Below are positions 1 to 9,672 of a stretch of DNA of 64,000 bases, one piece after another. Source of the DNA: Thalassia testudinum (taxonomy: Eukaryota > Streptophyta > Magnoliopsida > Alismatales > Hydrocharitaceae); assembly GCA_037157565.1 (NCBI GenBank), contig JAZHRO010000073.1, positions 96,326,001 through 96,390,000 of the forward strand, read 5' to 3'. The notes beneath the pieces were generated by a model. The model had not been told where the DNA came from and did no database searches. It worked only from the letters and a program-made list of their open reading frames with translations. How positions within the stretch are numbered: position 1 is the first letter of the stretch; every line of letters begins with the position of its first letter. A program made the position numbers and the translations under genes.

Positions 1-1077
1 TACCTGGACGAAGGGGACAATAGGGTTCCGCCGAAGTCTCATGGCAGACGACGAAATCAGAGGGTTGAAGAAAGATCTCCGGCGGGCGGATTTGAGATGG
101 AGCGGAGGAATCCTTGGGTCGGCACCTGTGTTAGAGGTGCGGAAGACCACGGCGGATCTCCTCGGCTGATTAAGATGGATGGAGGAAGTCGGAAAATGGA
201 ATCGGAAGTCGTCGGAGTTTTGGATGAATAGCCTATTGGGTCGGCTACAGTGTTAGAAGTGGGAAGGGAGCCAACTTGAATAAAATCGGAGGTGTGAGGG
301 GGTATTTATAGTAGTTTGCGGTGAAGAGAGTGGCGGGGTCTGGTCGAAGAAGAAGCTCGAGGAGCTTAACCTTCGTCGTCATCTCTGACAACGGTGAGGT
401 TATCTCCCACTAAGAAATAGGATTCTCATTTAATCTAGACCGATGGATGAAGTGGAGGTGGTGAGTGCAAGCTGCAAGAGCTTGGACAAAGAAGGATGAT
501 GTCGGCAGGGCAGTGATCGCATGGTGGGGTGACTCTTTGCCGCCAGCCGTTCATTCGGCTAAAGAAGAAGAAGAAGACGAAGAGGGACATAAAAGTAATA
601 AAACTTATGGACCTATCTGAGAAATAAGGACTCGACTGTAATGAAAAGTAAGGACTAAAATGTAAACCCAGGTTTTAAAGGTTTATTTTAACTTAGATCT
701 TTTTCAACTTTTTATATATGTTAGTAAATATGGTAAATATTATGTTTACACCTTGAATTTACATTCTTGACCTTTTTGGGTTAATTTATTAGATTAAGTA
801 AAATTACTTAAATTATTACATACTTAGGTTTACATTATATTTTAGTTAGTTAACTTATTATTTAAAGGAATTTTTAATAGGATTTCGAGTCCAATTATTA
901 TCTAAATTATTAATAATGTTAATTAAATGATGAAATGTCATTTTTAACTTATTTTAAGGTCCTTAACTAAATATCCCTTATTCTATAGTTAACCTTTATA
1001 TATTCATAACCTTAGCTAATTAACTAGGAAGACTAGTTAATTAGGGGTAATTAGAGATCATGATGAGTGTCTCATCA
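1..1077 (-). repeat. LTR of an Athila-like element, cut by the window edge
   Basis: The minus-strand LTR begins at 1077 with TGATGAG and runs left out of the window. Its first 17 bases form a perfect hairpin (TGATGAG, 3-base loop, CTCATCA). A TATA-like box lies at 303-310 on the minus strand. The terminal layout and the stretch resembling 'tttagtcc..' are shared with Solo1, Solo3 and the Ath7 LTR, so I place it in that family. It interrupts the Ath1 gag. Whether it is solo or part of a full element cannot be seen. Confidence 0.75.
303..310 (-). promoter_or_regulatory. TATA-like box of the LTR at 1-1077
   Basis: The minus strand reads TATAAATA about 770 bp downstream of the LTR start, which suits U3 of a long LTR. 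It is inferred from the motif and its position only. Confidence 0.4.
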
Positions 1078-1078
1078 G

Positions 1079-2490
1079 CTATCGGTTGTTTGCACCAAGT
1101 CCGGATTGCAAGGTATCCAGCAAAGTTTTCATTTGTTGCATGAGCTGGAGCATTGACCCTTGCATTTCTACAATCTTCAGGTTTAAATCAGCCTGCTCGA
1201 TGGGTTGTTGAGTATTCCACATGGACTGGTTAACCTGATTCAAGGGCAACTGAGTATACACATGACCCTGACTCATTGGTTTTTGCGGTACATAGTTGTT
1301 GGGTTTATATTGGGTTTGGTGCCCCTGATCTTTCCAACAGAAGTTAGGATGATTTTTCCAACCAGGATTATAGGAATTCGAGTAAGGGTTGGACCTAACA
1401 TTCTCCTGCACAGCCTAAAAATCCTCATAAGATGACGATGAAGAAGAATCAGTAAAATGGGATCAAAGGCCCTAGTTTGGAACCCATAAGGTTCCGAGAA
1501 GATTTGGCCCAAAGGTCTAGCCTACTCTAGCTGGTTCACAAACTCCCGTCCCATAAGAGCTTGCAAAGAATGGAATCCCAATCCCTGGGATTCAGTGGAT
1601 CTAGAAAAATTAGCGTTTCTGAACATCCATTCTTCCATTCGTTTAGCAACCAGATCCACCTTATCTAATCTATTACAAATCAATTCCATATCAGATGCAT
1701 GAGAATCTTGGACCTCATTGGCATTTTATCTAGTTTGTTAGGATCAATTGAAGGTTTCCATGGAGGTGTGGTTTAAGTAATTTTCACACATTTCCTCAAA
1801 CAAATCATATGCGCTATATGTGTCTTTGTTGAGGAAATTTCCTCCTCAAGAAGCATCCACATGATTACAGAGTTGATCATTCAACTTGTGATAAAAAATC
1901 TACACAAGTTGCAATTTTGGCACCTCGTGGTGTGGACACTTCCACAATAGATCCTAGAATCTCTCCCAGGTCTCATGAAATAGTTCCCCTTGCCGCTGGG
2001 CAAAAGTGGAAATTGCCCGTCGCAACGCATTAGTTCACCCAATTGGGAAGAATTTCCTCAGGAAGGCTGATTTCAAAGTTGTCCAGGTAGTAATCGGTCT
2101 TCCAATGGTACGATACCAATGTGCGGCCTTATCCCTGAGTGAATGGGGGAAAAGCCACATGAGCATTTGTTCTTCATTCACATTCCGTGATTCAGTGGTA
2201 TGAACCAAAGTGATTAGGTCCTCTAAATGTTGGAATGGGTCCTCTAAGCCAAGCCCGTGAAAGTGTTTAATTAGACTCAAAACCTGGGGCTTGATCTCAA
2301 CATCTCCAACGAGGATGTCAATGTCGGGACAATCCTCATAATTTGAAGGATCATAAAAATCCTTCAAGGGCCGAGCACCCTGATCATTCATTCATTGGAA
2401 CCATTGTTGCATCTGCTGCAATTCTTCCAACTGCCTCTGAAACAGCTCCTGCTGGTTCAGGGGTGGGGGAGGTGGTTGCTGATTAGCCAT
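1079..2490 (-). pseudogene. gag: Ath1 gag polyprotein remnant (Athila type)
   Basis: Gag would form the capsid-like particle that packages element RNA. The start is ATG at 2490 (MANQQPPPPP), followed by a Gln-rich coiled segment and an in-frame stop at 2392-2394. The core then reads on from 2391 with the Athila-type signature PLKDFYDPSNYED, HFHGL and RDKAAHWYR (retrotransposon gag fold). Further frameshifts and stops lie between 2035 and 1411. The C-terminal part (1411-1079) contains YNPGWKNHPNF, typical of Athila gag, and a Gln/Met-rich coiled segment. The gene is interrupted at 1078 by another LTR. It is not functional. The family call is firm; exact frame joins are uncertain. Confidence 0.85.
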
Positions 2491-3804
2491 GGGATCTACA
2501 TAGCTAAAACTCAACCTCAACCTCCGGGAATGGACAATAGGTCCTTCCAAATGAGGGTTCAAGGACCTCCTTCCAAGCATACACTGGAAGGAAGTCGAAA
2601 GGATGGGGAAGAGAAGGGACCCTGCACCACAAAAATACAAGCTTGTCCTTAGGTTGGGTAGCCTAAAGGTCTACAAACTCTCAAAATCCATCCTAAGATT
2701 ATGGACGATTTACTCTACTTATGTCCAGGAAATCCAACCAGTTAGGAGGAGCTGGGGAAAAGGTTCTTCCTTTGGCTTGTGCCTCCGGTTCCTTGTGTAC
2801 CCCCCAGCCACAGTCGTTTGATGCTACTCCCCTAGCTAGACATCAGATTGACTAGTTTAAGCAAGTTAATCACGAATAATCTCAATCTGGATTCCGACGA
2901 GAGAACCAATCCTTAGGACCAACATCTACTCAATTTTATTTAGGCTTGAGATATTAGTGCTTCTAGAATTTGATGGGCCCGTAATGGGTTGTGCCCTTAA
3001 TGATTTTATTGAGAATGTGTGAATGTGCACAACCAAGAAGTTTTCAAGCAAGATTATTAATGATGAGGTGAGTTTTAGGGTTCGAATCTTGCTTAGTAGC
3101 TTTTAGGATTCAATTGTTAGGTGTATCCAACAAAGTTTTACAAGGCAAACCAAGTTTTGAAAGCACGAGTTCTAGTTTTTTCCTTTATAAATCAAGAGAG
3201 TATGGAGTGCTTGGCTTGACCTAAATATTGAATCCCATTGGTCAGCTACAAAATTAATTTCTTTTAAATTAGGCGATGTAGCCCAAGAAATTCAGTCAAT
3301 TGGCCCAAATGCACCACTGATTAAGGCACAAAGAAAGGTGATTAACCTAATATGATTTCTACTCTTTTATGTGTTGAATTGGTTTACCTGGTCCACAGGT
3401 CAAAATCCCAATTGAGTAGATGAAAATCAAGTTAGGTTATGTGACTCAAATGTGGGTGTATAAAGTGTGTATATTGATTCATCGCACAGAAAGTACCTTT
3501 TTATTTTTTTTTATAAAATGCGGGGGTGAAATGAGTGGAGGTGGCAAATAAGACAAACAATTCTATCCTAGGGTTTATGCAAGCACCTAAGTAGATTTGG
3601 TCTTGGTTATGAGTGTGGCAAATTCAAACTATTGGGGGGGGATGTGGGGGACACTTACAAAGTACTCTGCCCACACTTTAGTCCGATCTACCGCACTTGG
3701 ATCTCATGCTAGGGTACCTACAAGACAACAGATCAAAGATAAGTGGGGTTAATGCTATGTAAATGCAAAGAAGTGAAGAAAATAATAACGTAACTTCTGT
3801 TGCC
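2491..3804 (-). other. Ath1 leader (5' untranslated region)
   Basis: About 1.3 kb lies between the primer site and the gag start. No credible gene is seen. It holds a block near 2740-2860 (CGTTTGA, then CCCCTAGCTAGACATCAGATTG) that recurs almost unchanged in the Ath2 leader near 6700-6810 and in diverged form in Ath4, Ath3 and Ath6. Confidence 0.6.
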
Positions 3805-3822
3805 TCCTCGGCAACAATGCCA
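3805..3822 (-). other. Ath1 primer-binding site, tRNA-Asp type
   Basis: The minus strand reads TGGCATTGTTGCCGAGGA against the expected TGGCGCCGTTGCCGGGGA, which is complementary to the 3' end of plant tRNA-Asp. It lies 3 bases from the LTR end. Confidence 0.75.
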
Positions 3823-3825
3823 AAA

Positions 3826-5367
3826 TGATCGCATGGGTTTCACATGTTTGAAATCGAGGTTAAGAATTACCTGTCGTCGTAGTTACAAAACTCGTAATCA
3901 AATATAATTTATACTGAAACTCCAAGGGAGTCCCGGGTCGAACACAGGGAGGAGACGATTACTTTCTATTAAAATCGCGCTTCGAATTGTTTCTTTTTGG
4001 TGTTTTAGGGTTTTGTTTTGGTTTTCTTTTGTTTTCAAAATAAAATGACAAGAAATCACAGGATAGAGATGGAATCAAATATGATGTATTGCATGAATGT
4101 CAATTACAATAAACTATGAAAGCATAAAAGAGAAAGGGGTGAGAAGAAATCTCTCGAGGTGGTTGTTCGGTGAGACGACGGTGCCTGGTAGAAGCTTGGA
4201 CGAAGGAGTTGGGAAGCCAGACGATGGAGGTGAGATGCGAGAGGACGTCGGGTAGAGGAAAGCTTCAGCATGGCTCCGAAATGGAGGTGAGGAGGTGGAG
4301 ATGATCTACTACCGGAATGGAGGTGAGAGGACAACCCCAAGGTGACCTATGAATGGGGATGGGAAGATGGAGGAATATTTGGTGGGGTAAAGGTTCGTTA
4401 CACTAATAGACACCTTGGGAGCTTGAGAGTAAGCTCTAACAAAGCATTGGTAGGCTTGTTAGACCTTAGGAGTTGGTGGGAGTAGAGTAGGTAGAGATGC
4501 TTGGGAGCGGTTGTAGGTCCTTATATAGTGGATGAGAGGAGGCTAAAATAGGCATAAGACCAATAGCGACGTCTAGGACATCATTGTAAGTGTCACTGTA
4601 GCCAGCTCACACCCGCTCACGCACGTAGCTGGCCTTACGCCTATGAGCAATTAGTGACGGCTGCAAGCGTCACTAAATGTCTGCCAGGCTATCGCTAAAG
4701 GTTAGTGCCAATCGAGCATACGCCTGCGCACGTGTGGGATCGCGCGTTCTTGAGGTGCATCGACGGTCGCGAGCAACATCAGTGCCCATTTAGCGGTGCC
4801 CCGTGGCAACACCTCTGTCGCTCAATGACATCCAACGGGCATAATTGAATCGCACCTGCTCTTCGCGAGATTTCCCCCGCACACCTCGACACAAACTCGC
4901 ACTCACAGTTTGCAAGCGCGTCTCTTCACCAATGCGCCACAGCAGTAGTTTGTCGAGTGGAGAGTTGGTGCGGCCGCGCAGTTAGGGCATCTCATCTTGT
5001 GATGGGCTTGAAGATGCATCGGCTCATATGGGGCAGCTTGGATGACGCCACGTGGTGCCATCCAGGTCGTCCGTCTTCTTCATCTTGTGAAGGGTACTAC
5101 AGAGCTCTAATTGGGGTGATTCTCATGTTGATGGACTCGATCGTCGCTCTGAATCCATCCGTATGATCAGATTCTTCATCCGAAGCCTGTAAAGATGTCA
5201 CACTGCCTCCTGGCCTTGTAAAATGATGGAATTAATGTACATAATATACAACTATCCTAAATGCAATGCAATGGATGTTTGTATAATATTTATATCATGA
5301 TATGAAATGCTAGGCTTAGGAACTATCGTAAATAAGCATTTTACGATGAATTTATGAGTGTTTATCA
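3826..5367 (-). repeat. Ath1 5' LTR
   Basis: This 1542-bp LTR runs on the minus strand from TGATAAACAC (5367) to GCGATCA (3826). It carries a TATA-like box at 4521-4527 and the shared box GTCGAACACAGGGAGG at 3938-3952 near its 3' end. A perfect 9-bp hairpin lies at 4651-4676. It is related to Solo2, the Ath2 LTR and the Ath6 LTR. Confidence 0.85.
4521..4527 (-). promoter_or_regulatory. TATA-like box of Ath1 5' LTR
   Basis: The minus strand reads CTATATAAGGACC. It aligns by position with CTATAAAAGGACC in Solo2, which supports it as the shared core promoter of this LTR family. Confidence 0.5.
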
Positions 5368-6449
5368 CCTAACATTCTCCTGTGCAGCATAGACATCCTT
5401 ATAGGCGAGGATGAAGAGAAAGAAAGAGAGGGATCAGAGAAACTGGGATCAAAGGCCCCAATTTGGAACCCGTGGGGTTCCAAGCAACGCTAGCTCACAG
5501 GTTGAGTTGCATCCAGTTGATTCATGAACTCCCATCCAAAAGGAGCTCGCGAAGAATGGAATCCCAAATTATGGGATTGAGTGGATCTATAATTGTTTGC
5601 AAAGTTTCCCACCATCCACTCCACTATCATTTTGGTAACCAAGTCCACCTTATCTAGTTTATTACAAATCAGCTCCATATCGAATGAATGAGAGTCATGG
5701 ACCTCATTAACATTCTATCTAGGTTGTTGGGACATGTTAAATGTATCCATGGAGTCATGATTGATTGAATTTTCACTCATTTCCTCAAACAAATCATGCA
5801 CACTATCTACATCTTTGTTGAGGAAATTGCCTCTGCAAGAAGCGTTCACGTGATTTCTGAGTTGCTCAGTCAACATGTGGTAAAAGATCTGCACAAGTTG
5901 CCATTTCGGCAGCTCAAGGTGTGGACACTTCCATAATAAGTCCTGGAATTGCTCCCAGCCAACATGAAACTACTCCCCCGACTGCTGAGCGAAAGTAGTA
6001 ATCGCCTGCCTCAGTGCATTAGTACGCCCAATTGGAAAGAATTTCTTAAAGATAACCTATTTAAGATCGTTCCAAGTTGCTATCAGCCTTCCTTTGATTC
6101 TGTACCAATGAGCAACCTTATCCCTAAGAGAGTGGGGAAAGAGCCTCAAGATCATTTGCTCTTCATTCATGTTTCGTGCTTTAGTGTTCTGGACCAAAGT
6201 GGTCAAGTCCTCCAAATGCTGAAACAGGTCTTCAGAGCCAAGCCCATGAAAATGTTTGATCAAGCTTAACACCTAGAGCTTGATTTCCATGTCTCTAGCT
6301 AGAATTTAGAGACCAAGATGTTCCCCGTAATTTGAAGGATCATAAAAATCCTTCAAGGGCAGAGCACCCTTCATTCTCTACATTTGTTCTAGCTGCCTTC
6401 GAAACATCTCTTGTTGATTCTGAGGCAGAGGAGGTTGTTGTTAGACCAT
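5368..6449 (-). pseudogene. gag: Ath2 gag polyprotein remnant
   Basis: The start is ATG at 6449, aligned with the Ath1 gag start, with a stop at codon 3. Conserved Athila gag blocks follow: PLKDFYDPSNY, LIKHFHGLGSEDLFQHLEDL (6272-6216), NMNEEQM and RDKVAHWYR (to 6057), then KKFFPIGRTNALRQAI and a downstream region (5690-5490) with MELICNKLDKVDLV. Several stops and frameshifts are present. Protein-level similarity to Ath1 gag is high, so the two are close relatives. The C-terminus is missing because Ath1 is inserted at 5367/5368. It is not functional. Confidence 0.82.
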
Positions 6450-7758
6450 GGGATCAATTTGGCCAAAATTCAATCTATGCCTCCTAGAATGATCTAATGG
6501 TCCTTTCAATCGGGGATTCAATGACCTCCTTCCAAGCATAAACTAAGAAGAGGTCGGAAGGACTAGGGATAAGAATCCTGCAGCATAATAAAACAAGCAT
6601 GTCCTTAAGTTGGATAGCCTAAGGATCTACAGACTCTCAGAATCCATCTTAAGATTATAGACGATTTACTATACTTGTATCCAGTCAATCCAACCAGTTA
6701 GAAGGAGGGACTGGGGAGAAGGTTCTCCCTTTGGCTTGTGCCTCCAATTCCTAGTGTACCCCCTAGCTGTGATCGTTTGATTCTGCTCCCCTAGCTAGAC
6801 ATTAGATTGACTAGTACAAGCAAGTTAATCGTGAACAATCTCAATCTAGGTCCCGAAGAGCAAATCAATCCTTAAAGCCAACAACTACTCTGTTTTAACT
6901 TAGGCTCAGGATTGTAGTGCTTATGGAATGTGGTGGGCCCTTAAAATGGGTTGTGCCTTCAATGATTGATTGAATATGTGTGAGTGCATGCACAACCAGG
7001 GTTTTCAAGCAAGATCATTTGGATGAGTGGATTTTAAGGTTCAAACTTGCTTAAGTAGCTTTTAGGGTTTAGAATAAGGTAAATTCAATCAAGTTCAAGA
7101 GGCAAACCAGATTTTCAAAACACGGGTGAAGATATTTTCCTTTTGAAATCAAAAGTAAAGTGGAGTGCCCGGCATTGACCTAAATTGTAAACCCTAAGGG
7201 GAAGCTACTTGAAGAGTTGATTTTAAATGAAGTGGTGCAGCCTAAATAACTCAAATAATTGACCTTAATGAACCACTGATTTAGGCACACAATTAGATAC
7301 CTATTCTGATTTCTACTAGATTATGTGTTTGGGTGTGTATACTGGTTCCACAGGTTTGAATCCTTGTTGAGTAGATAAAAATCAAGTTAGGTTATGTGCC
7401 TCGAATGTGGGTGTATGTAGTGTGTATGTTAATTTGTCCCACAGGAAGTATCTTTTTATTTTATTTTTTTTTTTACAAGGGTGCGATGAGTGGGGGTGGA
7501 AATCAAAGCATCCAAACTAATCCTAGGGTTTATGCGAACACCTAAGTTAATTAGGGTTTGAATTAGGGTTGTGAAATGAAATCTATGGAGGGGGGAAGAA
7601 TGGGGAGCACTTACAATTGTCTTCAACTGCACTTTACTCCTTTCTTTCGCTTGAAGATTCCCTGTTGAGGTGCCTACAAAATAATAGAAGAGAAAAACAA
7701 GCAAGTTAGAAAATAATTAAGCATGTGAAATGCGGAAAGAAAATCGAGATTCGTTGCC
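6450..7758 (-). other. Ath2 leader
   Basis: About 1.3 kb of leader, collinear with the Ath1 leader, including the block near 6700-6810. I see no gene in it. Confidence 0.6.
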
Positions 7759-7776
7759 TCCTCGACAACGATGCCA
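7759..7776 (-). other. Ath2 primer-binding site, tRNA-Asp type
   Basis: The minus strand reads TGGCATCGTTGTCGAGGA, a decayed match to the tRNA-Asp complement, 3 bases from the LTR end at 7780. Confidence 0.7.
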
Positions 7777-7779
7777 AAA

Positions 7780-8570
7780 TGTTCAAATGGAAAATCTGCA
7801 CAAACAAAAGTTGAGTTTTGAAAACCCATCGTTATAGTATGATTTGCGAGAAAATCCATCAACAAATAAATTTTACCGAAACTCGAAAAGAATTCCAGGT
7901 CGAACATAGGGATGCTATGTCGATTTAAAACCCAAGATTATTTTTTTTTGTTGTTTTTGTTTCGAAAGTGAGATAATTACAATGAATTTAATGAGAGAGA
8001 GAGAGAACTAACACTTTATAATATTAATGATGTTTTACAACTAGAAAGCAGGAAATATTACAACTAGAAAGCAATAAAATCTACTCTAGAAATCAGTAAA
8101 GAGAAAGGAGGTGAGAAGTTATCCTGCTCGACAGCTACTTGGAGGACAAGCCAGACGGGGCGACGCCTGGAAGATGGAGGGCGAATACAAATGACAAAGA
8201 ATGAAGCAAGAACAACAGGAGGTGAGGCAGGGTGTCGTCATTGCGGGATCCACTTCCGAAATGGTGATGAGAAAAACCTTAATTTTAACTCTAAAGGAGC
8301 ATCCTGGGTTTAGGACAAGCTTCTTTAGAGCTTTGGAGAGGGAGAGAGGTGAAGGAAAGGATGCTTCATTTGTGGGGGATGTAGGCCTTTTTATAGGTAT
8401 AGAGGTTGGGGGTAAATAGGTCATTTTTAACATTAAAACATTAATGCAGGGTCTTTGTGACAGATTTATTCGTCACTAAAGCCCTGAATGTGGGCAACAT
8501 GTGTGTGCCTCCTCGCCTCCTCGCCCTCAACTCATAAGCCACATTCAAAAATCCTCAACCACCTGATCGC
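7780..8570 (-). repeat. Ath2 5' LTR, 3' portion
   Basis: This carries the shared box near 7899-7912 (GTCGAACATAGGGA) and a TATA-like box at 8389-8395. It stops at the Cop1 insertion. ATCGC at 8566-8570 is the left target duplication. The rest of the LTR resumes at 16083. Confidence 0.8.
8389..8395 (-). promoter_or_regulatory. TATA-like box of Ath2 5' LTR
   Basis: The minus strand reads CTATAAAAAGGCC, at the position expected from related LTRs. Confidence 0.45.
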
Positions 8571-9358
8571 TGTTGGAACCTTGTTCCACATCTTGTTTTT
8601 GTGTTAACAAAATTATTATGGATTAATGTTTGCCATTAAGTGTTTTTCAGATTTATGTGAAGAAGCAAGGCAAACAGGAAATGATGGAGGCTTGATGAAA
8701 AGGAGAACATGATAAGGAGGCAAAATGACAAGGTAGAGTCGAGGAGGAGAAGATCATCTTCGACCTTTAGTTTCTCTAGTTTAGATTTTATATTTTTAGA
8801 TTGTATATGCCTCCTAACAAAGAATCATAACATAGATCATAAAATCAATTAGAGATAAATTAGGATTTATATTGCAAACACTTCCAAAGTACGTAATAGA
8901 TTAAAACACTTAAAACAGGTACTTGTAAGCAAGTACTGGTACTGTTCATCAATACTGGTATTTGCAAGGCACAGGTTTGAGAATTCGTCTCAAACTGTGA
9001 ACAACAAGCACCGGTACCAACCATGAGTACCGGTACATGTTGGCCATAGGTTGATGCCTTTTTTCTATCATGAACCTTACAAGTACCAGTACCCATGATG
9101 AGTACCACTACAAGTAGGTTACTGTGCCTAAGGAATTCCAAACTTGGGAGTCACAAGTACCGATACCAATGATGAGTACTGGCACCAGGACTCATGTACT
9201 AGTGGCAGTAAGCTGCTAGTACCGGTACAGGTACTTTAGTAGCGGTACTAACTAGCCGTTGGCTCAAAACAGAATAGCTAGAAAATCTATTTTGTCAATG
9301 TGAATGTTGGGAATTAAATCCCAACATCTAGTAGACGAATCCCTGAGATCCTAAACTC

Positions 9359-9366
9359 TATAAAAT
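9359..9366 (+). promoter_or_regulatory. TATA box of Cop1 5' LTR
   Basis: TATAAAAT lies about 790 bp into the LTR. It is preserved in the 3' LTR at 15506-15513. Confidence 0.55.
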
Positions 9367-9672
9367 GACCCTAGGACTCTTTGTTTATAGACTAGAGATA
9401 TTAGAAATACAAGGAAAACTCCTATAGCTATATTTCACATTTTTTCCACCACATATTCAAGAGAAGGAATAGTTTACTGCTCTCAATCTCTCTAAGGATT
9501 TGCAAGCATATCGACGTGATTTCTTTACACATTGTCAAGGCATTCACGTTCATTCTAGGCTCTCAAATTAGTATAAATTTTCTATTATTGTTGAGAAGCT
9601 TAGGAGCTTAGTTGTAAGATCTTTCTTTCTTACACCTATATTTCATTTGTTCTTGAGCATTTACTCATTGGG

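Larger units (their letters stand above)
1078..5367 (-). mobile_element. Ath1, Athila-like Ty3/gypsy element, partial
   Basis: Read on the minus strand, this is a 5' LTR (5367 to 3826), a tRNA-Asp-type primer site (3822-3805), a leader and a decayed gag broken at 1078 by the LTR to its left. It is inserted in the gag of Ath2: the flank from 5368 continues gag sequence that matches Ath1's own gag near 1400. The pol region and 3' LTR, if present, lie left of the window. Confidence 0.8.

Noticed and set aside
8920..9255. GTACCGGTAC repeats as a CRISPR-like array
   Set aside because: Repeats are short, degenerate and irregularly spaced in a plant LTR, and the same block recurs in the other LTR.
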